From: Clostridia bacterium
Lineage (GTDB): Bacteria; Bacillota; Clostridia; Christensenellales; Aristaeellaceae
NCBI GenBank assembly: GCA_009784985.1
Contig: WQXF01000018.1
Location: 1-35,842, forward strand
Reading direction: 5' to 3'
DNA length: 35,842 nucleotides
Below, piece after piece: positions 24,190 through 32,950 of the stretch; the stretch's first letter is position 1, and each line of letters starts with the position of its first letter. The notes beneath the pieces were generated by a model. That model saw only the letters and a list, made by a program, of their open reading frames with translations. It did no database searches and had not been told where the DNA came from. The translations under genes were made by a program, and so were the position numbers.

Positions 24190-24226
24190 GGTTAGAGGAT
24201 TTCGGCTATAAAGGAGGGTTGATCCC

Positions 24227-25150
24227 ATGCCGGGTACCGTGTTGTTGCTAGGTGGAAGTGGATTTTTGGGACAAGCCCTCGCCCAAACCGTATTTGCCGA
24301 TCGTATGGTTCGGATAGCCGACCGGGTGGCTCCGGCCGATCCCCAGGGAGCCAACGTCTCTTACCAGCCCATGGACTTTGCCGCCACCCAGGATTTTTTG
24401 CCCTACCTGGGCGATGTGGATTGGGTGGTGCACCTGATCTCTACCGTAACGCCCAGCGAAGGTACCGACAACCTGGCCGCCGAAATTGCCGATAACCTAT
24501 TGCCCACCATCCGCCTGCTGGACGGCATCGCACGCAAACAAAACGCGCCCAAGGTGCTCTTTGTATCTTCGGGCGGCACGGTGTACGGGGAGGGCGGGGG
24601 CTTTCTTTTATCGGAACGGGCGGCAGCGGTGCCCATTTGCAAGTATGCCGCCCACAAGCTGGCCATCGAAAAATACCTGCACCTATACCATGTGTATCAT
24701 GGGCTGGATTACCGCGTGATACGCCTGGCCAACCCCTACAATGCCCGCGCCCAATTCACAAAAAACCAAGGCGCGATCCCTATATTCATTGAGCTGATGC
24801 GCCAAGGAAAACCTATCACCGTATGGGGCGACGGTGAGCACCGGCGCGACTACATACACATCGACGACGCCATGCACGGCATCGGTGCGATCCTGGGTTA
24901 CCAAGGGCCGGAGCGGGTGTTGAATGTGGGTACGGGGGTAAGCGTGTCCACCAACGAGTTGTTGGCGCTTATCGCGCGGGAGTTGGGTGTGATTGCCCCT
25001 GATGTGCGCTACACCCCGGCGCGGGCCTGCGACGTGGGGGTGAACGAGCTGGATATTAGCTTGATCAAAACCTGCACCGGTTGGGAACCGCGTATATCGT
25101 TGGGGGAGGGCGTGCGCAGGTGCGTTCATGAATTGAAAATGAAAAACTAA
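24227..25150 (+). CDS. NAD-dependent epimerase/dehydratase (UDP-sugar 4-epimerase-like)
   Basis: A 307-residue extended short-chain dehydrogenase. NAD-binding motif G-G-S-G-F-L-G at 9-15; catalytic Ser/Thr region V-S-S-G-G-T-V-Y-G at 113-121; catalytic Tyr140 and Lys144 in K-Y-A-A-H-K. The nucleotide-sugar pocket motif W-G-D-G-E-H-R-R-D-Y-I-H-I-D-D follows near 204-218. This matches GalE-like epimerases that make precursors for surface polysaccharides. The exact substrate cannot be told. AAGGAGGG precedes the ATG. It converges on addB with 3 bases between the stop codons. Confidence 0.9.
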   Translation: MPGTVLLLGGSGFLGQALAQTVFADRMVRIADRVAPADPQGANVSYQPMDFAATQDFLPYLGDVDWVVHLISTVTPSEGTDNLAAEIADNLLPTIRLLDGIARKQNAPKVLFVSSGGTVYGEGGGFLLSERAAAVPICKYAAHKLAIEKYLHLYHVYHGLDYRVIRLANPYNARAQFTKNQGAIPIFIELMRQGKPITVWGDGEHRRDYIHIDDAMHGIGAILGYQGPERVLNVGTGVSVSTNELLALIARELGVIAPDVRYTPARACDVGVNELDISLIKTCTGWEPRISLGEGVRRCVHELKMKN

Positions 25151-25153
25151 AGT

Positions 25154-28100
25154 TCAATTTTCCATTTCTTCAAGCGCCGAATGCAGCTCTTTTATGGTCA
25201 GTTTGGAAAGCAAACGCGGCCTGCCGCCCTTCAGCAGCGGATCAATGCCGCATAGGGATGGGTATTCGCAATATTGGCACGCGCACCAGTTGTCCACTTG
25301 TACCGGCCTTACGCCGATATCCCCGCTGGCGATGCTTTGGGCAAAACCGGCGGCTTTGTTTTTTGCGTGCTGGAGCAACCGGCGCATCTGCTCGGGCGTG
25401 GCTGCGTTGGCCCGCTTATCGATTGCGCCCTCTTTGGTGATTTGATCGCCGCTGCCCAGCGCCTGCGCCACATCAACGTTGCCCAGCATCAGCCCGTTCA
25501 TGCGCAGGGCCCTGGCCATTTTGTCTTCGATGCGGTTTTTAACCAGCGTGCGCTGGAGCTCCTCCAGTTCGGGGGCGGTGGCTTCAAGCTCGGGCCGCAG
25601 ATCGATGAGCGGATCGTCGATGCGAAAGTAAAACATACCGGCGGGTTCCGCGCCCGGCATCGCGCCCAGGGCCGCGGCCAGATACAGGGGCAATTGCTGC
25701 TGCAAACCTTCGTACAGCCGCGTGCCATCCAGCTTCTGTTCGCTTTTGCTGGCTTTGTAGTCCACCACACGCAGATAGGGCACATTGCCTTGGCGCCAGG
25801 TATCCACCCGGTCGATGCGTCCCCGCAGCGTCAGTTCTCCGCCCCCCGCCATGGATAGGGCCAGGCCGGGGGTTTTGCCGTATCCAAAGTCCAGCTCCAG
25901 CATCTCCGGTACGAAGCCGCCGCCTTGGAGCTGGGAGGCTAGCGTCCACGCGGCGCGGCGGGCAGTGGCGCACACGTGCCGGCCCATGGCCCGGCCTTGG
26001 GCGTCCTCGCCCAGGGGGCCGAATCGCCAGTCTTCCATCAGCGGCCCCATCACGGCCTCCATCAGCGCGTCGTTGCGTTCACGGGAGATGTTTGGCCAGC
26101 CGGGCTCCTCCATAGCGGCGCGGGTATAAGCTTCCATCACGTCATGATACCAGGTGCCCAACTTGTCTTGATGGATGCCATAGGGTTTTAAGATCCTGGG
26201 CCGCAGCACGTACGCCACAAAGTGCCTGTAGGGGCAGGCCGCGTACATCTCCAGCCGGGATATGCTGCTATGGGGCGCGCCCTGCATGTTTCGCATCACT
26301 TGACCCACCTGGGCGGCTTGGGCGGTGAAGGTGGCATCGGCCGCTACTTTGGCTCCTAGCCCGGCGGCCAGGGCATCCACTTCACCGCGCCACTGGGGCT
26401 GGGAGCGCAGCCAAGCGTAGGCTTGTTTGGCGTACTCGACAGGCATGGCCGAGGCGTCAAAGGCTTTGCGTAATGCCGGGCCCAGGGCATCCAGCGCCGC
26501 ACGGGGCGAGGCGCAAAACCCACCATCGTCGTTTGGGGAGTCGCCCTGGATTTGCAGGGCTGGAAAGATGCGCTTGAGTTGGGCGCAAACCGTGGCTGGC
26601 CGCTGCGCCGTACCTGCCATATCGGCCAGTGGATAGCTGACCCACAGCCGCTCCTCGGGCAGGGTGAGGGCCTGCAGCACGTCCAGCCGCTTAAGCTGGG
26701 CCCGTGCTGCCGCATCCATACCCAGATGCACGGTTGCAGACCCCAGGTTTTCGGCCCGCGCCCGCTCTCCGTCGGCCAGCAGGCCGGGCGAATTTGCCCC
26801 CAGCTTGCCGTCGCCCAGCCCCAATACCAGCAGCGCGCGTACCTGGCCGGTACGCAGCCGCCCCAGCGCGCCGCATAACACCGCTTGGGGCGAGGGCGGC
26901 AGCGCCCCCAGCTCGGCGTCGGCCAGCCCGGAAGACAGCATGTCCACCACCGCGTCGGACGTGCCCCTGCGCCCGTCCAGCAGCGCGTGCATTTGATCCA
27001 GGGTTTCCATCAAGTGGGCCCAAATCTGCGCATTGTGGGCGGATTCGGCGGTGAAACCTGCTGCTTCCAGCCGCGCGCCGTATGCTTCCAGCGCCTCAAG
27101 TGCTTCGATCCGCCGTAAAAATGCGATCACCGCGCGCAAGGTGCCGTCTGCATTCCGGGCGGTACCCAGGCTCTTTTGCAGCTCGGCCAGGGGCGCGGCA
27201 AATCGGGAGCGTAGCGGCTCCAGTTTTTCGATCACTGATTCACCGCCCCGGCTCAGTGGCTGCTTCCAACGCGCGCCGCGCAACCCATGCTCCAGGGCGT
27301 ATTGTTCAAGCAAAAAACCCTCTTCGTCGGTCAAGCCGCAAAAGCCGCTCTTCAGATAGAGCATCGCATCCTCGTGGGCATACCCCTGGGTGGCGCAACG
27401 AAGGGCCGCCAGCAGCCCCACGATCAGCGGATGCCGGCCCGCGGTCACCTTCTCATCGATATAGGCCGGGATACCGTAGCGGGAAAACACCTGCCGGATC
27501 AGCCCGGCATAGACCGATCCATCCGTATATTGCACGGCGATGGACTGCCACGAAAAGCCCGCATCCCGCACCCAGGCCAGGATTTGCTCAGCGGCTTTGC
27601 AGGCTTCGGCAAAGGGGGTGGCGCAGGCGCGCAACGTTAGGTTCTCCGCCAGTTCGCCCTCCCATTTTTGCACCGGGTACGCATACAGATTACGTTCCAA
27701 GTGGGCCACCGGGCCAACAGGCAACGGGGTGTCTTCCCAATCGTGGCTAAAGGCAATGCTTTCTTTGGCCAGCAAACCCTCCCACCGGGTTACGCTGCGG
27801 GCCACGGGCGCATAGAGGGCCGCGTCGGGGCTGGGCGGGCGGTCCATCACCAGCGCTACACACAGCGATTCCGCCAAACCGGCCACGGCTGTGAGTGTGT
27901 GGGCAAAGGATTCGGTGAGCATGTCAAACCCGCATACCCATACCCGCGCCCCCTGGACAAATCTGGACGCGGCCAGTCGCTCCCGCATCGCTTTTTCGAC
28001 ATCTTCACCATCAACGAAACGCCCGGCCATCCGCCGCTCATAGGCGGCGTACACACCGGCCACATCCTGCAGCTTGGCCCGCAGGGGATCATTTTCACCC

Positions 28101-28543
28101 AAGGTGGCGCACATCTCCTGCAAGGTATCCGGTGTGACCGCGCCACGCTTTAGGTCGGCGATCAGCTCGATCAGCTTGTCTACAAACCCGGCGCGGGAGG
28201 CGGCCCGCCGGTAGAAGCGCAAATCCGAACCCATCTCTTCCAGCGCGCAACGCAGCACCATGCGTTTGCCCCGCACGTCGATGCGTACCCTAGGCGGGCT
28301 GCCTGCCCCCTCAAACACCCGGTGGGTGAACCGCGTGGGGGACAGCACCTCCAAGTCAAAAAAACCGGGCTTGTCCAGCCGCTGGATCAGCTCCAGCTCG
28401 GCTTGCAGGGTGTACTGCTCGGGCACTAGCAGCAGGCAGCGCGCGCCCCCGGTGTACGCTTCGCCCACCTCGCGGATGACGCGGGGGAGGAGGCGGCGGC
28501 TACGGCCGGTTAGGATGCGTACGGTTGGGGTGCTTACGGGCAT
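25154..28543 (-). CDS. addB: AddB subunit of the AddAB helicase-nuclease
   Basis: AddB helps AddA resect double-strand breaks and recognise Chi. The start ATG at 28543 follows TAGGAGAT; the frame opens 42 nt earlier. The 1129 residues match the family size (about 1166). The N-terminal segment reads I-L-T-G-R-S-R-R-L-L-P where AddB usually has a Walker A, so the G-K-T/S is missing. The 4Fe-4S cysteines are present: one in A-A-C-P-Y-R-H-F (about 769) and three in C-x-x-C-x-x-x-x-x-C form inside C-Q-Y-C-E-Y-P-S-L-C (about 1086-1096). The nuclease site reads G-R-I-D-R-V-D near 906 and V-D-Y-K-A-S near 926. No addA lies on either side, although addB and addA are usually adjacent. Confidence 0.9.
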   Translation of the reverse strand: MPVSTPTVRILTGRSRRLLPRVIREVGEAYTGGARCLLLVPEQYTLQAELELIQRLDKPGFFDLEVLSPTRFTHRVFEGAGSPPRVRIDVRGKRMVLRCALEEMGSDLRFYRRAASRAGFVDKLIELIADLKRGAVTPDTLQEMCATLGENDPLRAKLQDVAGVYAAYERRMAGRFVDGEDVEKAMRERLAASRFVQGARVWVCGFDMLTESFAHTLTAVAGLAESLCVALVMDRPPSPDAALYAPVARSVTRWEGLLAKESIAFSHDWEDTPLPVGPVAHLERNLYAYPVQKWEGELAENLTLRACATPFAEACKAAEQILAWVRDAGFSWQSIAVQYTDGSVYAGLIRQVFSRYGIPAYIDEKVTAGRHPLIVGLLAALRCATQGYAHEDAMLYLKSGFCGLTDEEGFLLEQYALEHGLRGARWKQPLSRGGESVIEKLEPLRSRFAAPLAELQKSLGTARNADGTLRAVIAFLRRIEALEALEAYGARLEAAGFTAESAHNAQIWAHLMETLDQMHALLDGRRGTSDAVVDMLSSGLADAELGALPPSPQAVLCGALGRLRTGQVRALLVLGLGDGKLGANSPGLLADGERARAENLGSATVHLGMDAAARAQLKRLDVLQALTLPEERLWVSYPLADMAGTAQRPATVCAQLKRIFPALQIQGDSPNDDGGFCASPRAALDALGPALRKAFDASAMPVEYAKQAYAWLRSQPQWRGEVDALAAGLGAKVAADATFTAQAAQVGQVMRNMQGAPHSSISRLEMYAACPYRHFVAYVLRPRILKPYGIHQDKLGTWYHDVMEAYTRAAMEEPGWPNISRERNDALMEAVMGPLMEDWRFGPLGEDAQGRAMGRHVCATARRAAWTLASQLQGGGFVPEMLELDFGYGKTPGLALSMAGGGELTLRGRIDRVDTWRQGNVPYLRVVDYKASKSEQKLDGTRLYEGLQQQLPLYLAAALGAMPGAEPAGMFYFRIDDPLIDLRPELEATAPELEELQRTLVKNRIEDKMARALRMNGLMLGNVDVAQALGSGDQITKEGAIDKRANAATPEQMRRLLQHAKNKAAGFAQSIASGDIGVRPVQVDNWCACQYCEYPSLCGIDPLLKGGRPRLLSKLTIKELHSALEEMEN

Positions 28544-28575
28544 GGGGATATCTCCTACCTGTGTTTCTTTGCATA

Positions 28576-28605
28576 ACGGTATCATTCTTCATAGGCTAAA
28601 GTCAA
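28576..28605 (-). promoter_or_regulatory. Possible promoter for addB
   Basis: On the minus strand: TTGACT (28605-28600), 18 nt, TACCGT (28581-28576) with a TG just before the -10. The -35 is good and the -10 poor. It diverges from the promoter of the neighbouring cassette. Confidence 0.4.
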
Positions 28606-28667
28606 CACTCTCTTGTAGACGGCCCACACCATAACACTATGAATGCTCATGATTATTGAAGAGAGTA

Positions 28668-28696
28668 TTGCACATACATTTAAACAATGCTATACT
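28668..28696 (+). promoter_or_regulatory. Sigma-A type promoter of the three-gene cassette
   Basis: TTGCAC, 17 nt, TATACT. It is close to consensus and lies 39 nt before ATG 28736. It shows that the earlier in-frame ATG at 28643 lies upstream of the transcript and is not the start. Confidence 0.7.
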
Positions 28697-28735
28697 TTGT
28701 ATACAGTCAGGATTAATGGAAGGGGTACGATACAA

Positions 28736-29515
28736 ATGGCAAAAAAAGCGCTACACTGGCTAAGAGAAACGTTTCCGCGGTTTTCGTGGATACTTGCAAT
28801 TGCGCTATTAGCAGTAATTTGGCTATCAATTTGCTTGTTTATTGTGTATGTTTGTTTCGTTAGTGCCAAAACACCGGTGGCCTTCGCACAAAAAACTATC
28901 GAGTTCGTATTTGGGTTGATTGGAATAAGGGATGCCAATGGAGTGCCAGTTGTTAATCGCATCAATGTCCAGGCCGCCATGAGTGCATACTTAGGCTTAA
29001 CGGGGGTAATACTTTCGGTATATACACTTTATGCGCATGCCAAAAAATCACACTCTTTATGGAGAAACCTCCCTATTATCAAGAAGCTAGCTCCTGTCGC
29101 TGGACGTGATGACGTAAGAATAATGAAAAAGCACTACGCTGGGGCCTCGTTTCTCACAGTGTATTCTGGCTCCTTTGATTGGATTTATAATGAAGGTATT
29201 TTTGAAGACATTTATGCTCTTGCACAAAAAGCAGCATTAAAGATGTATGCTTTTGAAGGGGATTCGGATATAGGAAAGATAAAGGACAGATTGTTTTCTG
29301 ATGGAAAAACCAAATTTGTTGAAGAGGAAAAAATCAACACAGTATTGGATTGTTTAATTTCCTCAAATAAAAAAGAAGTTGTTCGATGCTCAATTATCAA
29401 AAAGAATAATGCATGCCTGTTCCTGTATAGAAAAGATGAAATGGTTTATACTCTGAAGGAAGGCGATTTCGCAACCTATTTACTTGAAGCAATAGATATC
29501 CTGGCTACGAATTGA
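28736..29515 (+). CDS. Two-helix membrane protein with a soluble C-terminal domain, cassette gene 1
   Basis: A 259-residue protein starting at ATG 28736 behind GGAAGGGG. Two membrane helices are visible, about residues 16-42 (S-W-I-L-A-I-A-L-L-A-V-I-W) and 79-100 (A-Y-L-G-L-T-G-V-I-L-S-V-Y). The cytoplasmic domain (about 120-259) has H-Y-A-G-A-S-F-L-T-V-Y-S-G-S-F-D-W-I, then alternating strands and helices. It recalls the first half of phospholipase-D-like folds but has no HKD catalytic motif, so this is a structural hint only. The gene is AT-rich, unlike addB and mnmE beside it. It is the first gene of a cassette with a methyltransferase (16-nt gap) and an NTF2-like gene. Confidence 0.65.
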   Translation: MAKKALHWLRETFPRFSWILAIALLAVIWLSICLFIVYVCFVSAKTPVAFAQKTIEFVFGLIGIRDANGVPVVNRINVQAAMSAYLGLTGVILSVYTLYAHAKKSHSLWRNLPIIKKLAPVAGRDDVRIMKKHYAGASFLTVYSGSFDWIYNEGIFEDIYALAQKAALKMYAFEGDSDIGKIKDRLFSDGKTKFVEEEKINTVLDCLISSNKKEVVRCSIIKKNNACLFLYRKDEMVYTLKEGDFATYLLEAIDILATN

Positions 29516-29531
29516 CCAGAGGTGAGAGTTA

Positions 29532-30275
29532 ATGCAGTACCTGGTGACAGAGTCTAAGTGGAATGATTTTCGTAAAGTCTTTACTGAAACAGCAAAAAAC
29601 TACAATAGCATAGCGATCGATGCTGTTGCTTTTTATGTAATAAAGGCGGCATACAAGTGCTTTGGCAAAGCATTAAGACCCCGCTATGAAGAGCGCCTCT
29701 CAAAGCATTTTAACAAAAGATATTACTATAAAAATATGTTGAAAAGCTTGATATCTTTGTGGTACCTAGAAGACTTGGGAGTCCTTAGGAAAAACGAACA
29801 TGTTATCGATGTTGGTTGTGGAGGGAGCCCCTCCATCCTTGCATATATGATTGTTCAAAAGAAGGAAAAACCGCTCAATGCTGAGTTGATTGATAAAAGC
29901 AATTGTCAAATAGCAATCGCAGAGAAACTCTTAGGTAATAATTGCGAAATCACCACACATGTACATGACTTCTCTTTTGAGAAAAGCAATTTCACAAATA
30001 ATAGTTTTGTCATTATGTCTTACTTCCTTTGTGAGCAATCGAAACACAAAATAAAGAATATTGTTGAGCATCTGGAGTTTGGGGAAAATGATACCTTAGT
30101 TATAGATTACAGAAAAAACATTGAGAAATTGCATAAGAAGCTAAGGATACCTAAACAGAAAAAGCTGTATACATGGAGCTTGCGAACCGCACTTCCCTTT
30201 GATATTACTCTTGCCGCAGGAGAAGGGAGCATCCATGTTAGTGGATTATATGTTAAGTCAACAGAAGGTAGTTGA
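29532..30275 (+). CDS. Class I SAM-dependent methyltransferase-like protein, cassette gene 2
   Basis: A 247-residue protein with an all-helical N-terminal part (1-85) and a Rossmann methyltransferase part. Motif I is V-I-D-V-G-C-G-G-S at 91-99, followed by an acidic residue pair position near A-E-L-I-D-K and motif IV-like V-I-M-S-Y-F-L-C. The final strands contain L-V-I-D-Y-R. Substrate type (protein, small molecule, RNA) cannot be inferred; it lacks the N-P-P-Y or D-P-P-Y motif of DNA amino-methyltransferases. GAGGTGAG precedes the ATG. The 3' end overlaps the next gene by 41 nt, so the two are probably coupled. Codons are AT-rich. Confidence 0.7.
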   Translation: MQYLVTESKWNDFRKVFTETAKNYNSIAIDAVAFYVIKAAYKCFGKALRPRYEERLSKHFNKRYYYKNMLKSLISLWYLEDLGVLRKNEHVIDVGCGGSPSILAYMIVQKKEKPLNAELIDKSNCQIAIAEKLLGNNCEITTHVHDFSFEKSNFTNNSFVIMSYFLCEQSKHKIKNIVEHLEFGENDTLVIDYRKNIEKLHKKLRIPKQKKLYTWSLRTALPFDITLAAGEGSIHVSGLYVKSTEGS

Positions 30276-30618
30276 TGCGTATTTCGAGGCGTGGAGGAGT
30301 TATGACGCTGCTTTGCTAAGGCAACTATTCACGGCAGATGCAGTTTATGTCATCAATGCATGCAAAAAATACAGCAACATAGAGGAAATACAGCATTATT
30401 GGAAACGCAACAGAGCTAGACAGAGGGATTTGCGTGTATCCTATGTAATTATTGATGTGAAGAAAGATTTTACGAGTGTTCATTTTCTTGCGAACTTTTA
30501 CAATGCCATAGATAGGACAAATGATAAAATCGATGGAGAAATACACTTTTACTGCATGCTTAGCAAAATATACAGATTGAGTGAATGGTATGTTAAGGAT
30601 CAAATCAGAGCCGATTAG
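30235..30618 (+). CDS. NTF2-like (SnoaL/DUF4440-type) small protein, cassette gene 3
   Basis: A 127-residue protein with the alpha-plus-beta cone pattern of the NTF2 superfamily. Helix 1 is V-V-D-A-Y-F-E-A-W-R-S-Y-D-A-A-L-L-R-Q-L-F, then T-A-D-A-V-Y, then a helix ending E-I-Q-H-Y-W and four strands. I chose ATG 30235 because AGGAGAAGGG precedes it; ATG 30250 is an alternative. It overlaps the methyltransferase gene by 41 nt. NTF2-like proteins are binding or small catalytic pockets, and no active-site set is apparent. It ends 5 nt from the convergent mnmE stop with no terminator between. Confidence 0.7.
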   Translation: MLVDYMLSQQKVVDAYFEAWRSYDAALLRQLFTADAVYVINACKKYSNIEEIQHYWKRNRARQRDLRVSYVIIDVKKDFTSVHFLANFYNAIDRTNDKIDGEIHFYCMLSKIYRLSEWYVKDQIRAD

Positions 30619-30623
30619 TGTTT

Positions 30624-31964
30624 TTATTTCCCCACACAAAAATTCGCAAATATAGCGTCGATTACATCTTCGGACAGTGTCTCGCCGGTGATGCTGCCCA
30701 AGGCGTCCAGCGCGCGCTTTAAGTCAATCGCGGCCACATCGGTGGGAAACCCGGTATCCATCGCCGCCACCGCCTCTTCCAATGCTTGGGCCGCTTGGGT
30801 AGCGGCGGCAATATGCCGCGCCCGTGTAAGCGACGCCTGTGAAGCATCGGGCAGCGCCGCCGCCTCCCGTAGCGTGTCCAGCAGCTCGGGCAGCCCCTGC
30901 CCCGTAAGCGCCGACACCTCAACGATCCGTGCCGCTCCGCCATACCTATTGATGCACGGAGGCAAGTCGCATTTGTTTAGCACCACGATACACGGCTCAA
31001 CTATTAGCGCCTCGTCTTCGGGCTCCAATGGCGCTGACGCGTCTACCACGATCAGCCGCAAGTCCGCGCACTCCAATGCCGCCCTGGCCCGAGCTACGCC
31101 AATTTCTTCTACGGCATCACCGTCTTCCCGCAGACCGGCGGTATCGGTAAGCTGCACAATCAGCCCATCCAGCTCCAGCCGCTCGGTGAGGGTATCCCGC
31201 GTGGTGCCGGGCAGATCGGTTACGATGGCACGCTCCTCGCCCAGCAGCGCGTTAAGCAGCGTGGATTTGCCCGCGTTGGGCCGCCCGGCGATGACCACAT
31301 CCAGCCCCTCGCGCAGTAGCTTTTCCGCCCGTGGATTACACGCTGCCCGCAGGGTCGCGGCCAGGGATGCAGCACCCTCTCGCAGCCCGGCCATGGCTTC
31401 GCTTTCATCAATCTCTTCGGGAAAATCCACCGCCGCTTCCAAACCGGCCAGCAGACGTATCGCCTCAGCACGGGCCTCCAGTATGATTTTTGAAGCGCCG
31501 CCCCGCATCTGCCGCAACGCATCTTGGGCGGCCTTTGCACCTTGCGCGCCGATCAGGGCCATCACTGCCTCGGCCTGGGCCAAGTCGATGCGCCCGTTTT
31601 CGAAGGCGCGGCGGGTGAATTCGCCGGGTTCCGCGGGCCGTGCACCCGCTTTCACAGCTAGGCGTACCGTTTCGTGTACCGTGTAGGGCGCGCCGTGGCA
31701 GTGGATTTCGGCCACGTCTTCCCGGGTGTAACTGCGGGGCGCGCGCATGAGCACGGCCATGGCTTCGTCTATGGGATTATCGGGCGCGCCTACCCAGCCC
31801 AAGGTGAGCTGATGGCTGAGGGGCGCAGTGCGCCCTTTTCTCTTCGCATGAAAAATATCATATAAAATGCGCTCGGCCTGAGGCCCGCTGATGCGCACGA
31901 TGGCCACGCCTCCCTGTCCTGGGGGCGTGGCCACGGCAACGATGGTGTCACAGGATTTATCCAT
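30624..31964 (-). CDS. mnmE: tRNA uridine-5-carboxymethylaminomethyl modification GTPase MnmE
   Basis: With MnmG it installs the cmnm5 group on wobble uridine of tRNA. The frame opens at 32009, but the start is ATG 31964, two bases after the manA stop, giving M-D-K-S-C-D-T-I-V-A-V-A-T-P-P. The tetrahydrofolate-binding N-domain is about 1-115. The GTPase lies within a helical domain: G1 GRPNAGKS at 227-234, G2 T-T-R-D at 254-257, G3 D-T-A-G at 274-277, and G4 N-K-C-D. The C-terminal C-V-G-K at 443-446 is the catalytic Cys motif (usually C-I/L-G-K). MnmE commonly stands near oriC in Firmicutes, which fits parAB nearby. Confidence 0.96.
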   Translation of the reverse strand: MDKSCDTIVAVATPPGQGGVAIVRISGPQAERILYDIFHAKRKGRTAPLSHQLTLGWVGAPDNPIDEAMAVLMRAPRSYTREDVAEIHCHGAPYTVHETVRLAVKAGARPAEPGEFTRRAFENGRIDLAQAEAVMALIGAQGAKAAQDALRQMRGGASKIILEARAEAIRLLAGLEAAVDFPEEIDESEAMAGLREGAASLAATLRAACNPRAEKLLREGLDVVIAGRPNAGKSTLLNALLGEERAIVTDLPGTTRDTLTERLELDGLIVQLTDTAGLREDGDAVEEIGVARARAALECADLRLIVVDASAPLEPEDEALIVEPCIVVLNKCDLPPCINRYGGAARIVEVSALTGQGLPELLDTLREAAALPDASQASLTRARHIAAATQAAQALEEAVAAMDTGFPTDVAAIDLKRALDALGSITGETLSEDVIDAIFANFCVGK

Positions 31965-31966
31965 GA

Positions 31967-32926
31967 TTACGCAACGCCGGGCGCGGCCATCAACAGCGCG
32001 CCCTTGCACTCTACATTGATTTCTTCGGCTGATGCAGGCACAAACAAACTATCCCCCGGCTTGAACTCCAGCGCGCCATCGGAACAAACGATCCGCCCTG
32101 CGCATAACGCGGTGAGCAGCCGGAACCGCTCGGGCGAATCCTCCAGCGGCATGTTCGTTGCTACCTCCAGCCGGTCCAGCGTAAATGCCCGATCCTCGAT
32201 CAGCCGCACCCGGTTGCCGCCGGTTACCTGCTTGCTTACGCCACGGGTAGGCGAGAGGCGCAGGGACACATCGGACACATCCAGCGCCTGCTTTAAGTGC
32301 AGCGCCCGAGGATTGCCTTGGGCGTCGCGCCAGCCCCAATCCCAGAAACGATAGGTTAGATCGCTGGACTGCTGAATTTCGTACAACAAGATGTCCTGGC
32401 CGATGGCGTGCACCGTGCCAGCGGGGATAAACAGCGCGTCGCCGGGGGATACCGGCACCCAGCGCAGGCAATTTTCCAGCTCACGGCCATTTGCCGCCGC
32501 TTGTGCCAATTGCTCCCATGTGATGCCGGGTTGGATGCCGTACACCAACTGCGCGCCGGGCGCGGCGTCCAGCACTACCCAGGCCTCTGTTTTGCCCAGC
32601 TTGCCCTTCTCATGAATGGCGGCATAGGCATCATCTGGATGCACCTGCACCGAAAGCCGCTCCCGCGCGTGGATCAGCTTTACAAGCAAGGGGAACTTCT
32701 GACCCACGCCGGTGCCGCGCATGGCTGTTCCGCCTTCGCGGAGCAGTTGGTCCAGGGGCCTACCCTGGGCATCGCGACTGCACAGGCCGGGTAATGCCGA
32801 GATTTCGAGGCTCTCGCCGGTGGTGTCGTCGGGGATGGATTTGCCAAATACCGTGCGCAATGCGGCGCCGCCCCAGGGGGTTTCGGCGCCGTGGCGATAT
32901 GCGGGGGTCATGATGAAAGGTTGCAT
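31967..32926 (-). CDS. manA: Mannose-6-phosphate isomerase, short class I type
   Basis: A 319-residue cupin-type zinc enzyme that interconverts mannose-6-phosphate and fructose-6-phosphate. Metal-site residues are visible in L-S-V-Q-V-H-P-D-D at 91-99, Glu114 in K-T-E-A-W, and His173 in A-G-T-V-H-A-I-G. The C-terminal cupin ends with G-D-S-L-F-V-P-A-S-A. The length matches the short Firmicutes ManA/YvyI type. It follows the small-protein gene by 24 nt and precedes mnmE by 2 nt, so it sits in the par transcript. It could supply mannose for a GT-C mannosyltransferase, which is inference. Confidence 0.94.
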   Translation of the reverse strand: MQPFIMTPAYRHGAETPWGGAALRTVFGKSIPDDTTGESLEISALPGLCSRDAQGRPLDQLLREGGTAMRGTGVGQKFPLLVKLIHARERLSVQVHPDDAYAAIHEKGKLGKTEAWVVLDAAPGAQLVYGIQPGITWEQLAQAAANGRELENCLRWVPVSPGDALFIPAGTVHAIGQDILLYEIQQSSDLTYRFWDWGWRDAQGNPRALHLKQALDVSDVSLRLSPTRGVSKQVTGGNRVRLIEDRAFTLDRLEVATNMPLEDSPERFRLLTALCAGRIVCSDGALEFKPGDSLFVPASAEEINVECKGALLMAAPGVA

Positions 32927-32950
32927 GGGGTGATGTACCGTCCTTTTTGA

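Noticed and set aside
28643..28735. Earlier in-frame ATG for cassette gene 1
   Set aside because: It lies upstream of the -35 and -10 boxes of a consensus promoter, and ATG 28736 has a better ribosome site.
29532..30275. Restriction-modification DNA methyltransferase
   Set aside because: No DNA amino-methyltransferase N-P-P-Y type motif, no target-recognition domain and no adjacent restriction enzyme.
30688..31686. 332-codon plus-strand frame opposite mnmE
   Set aside because: It is a Ser/Ala/Arg-rich antisense shadow of a GC-rich gene, and mnmE is beyond doubt on the other strand.
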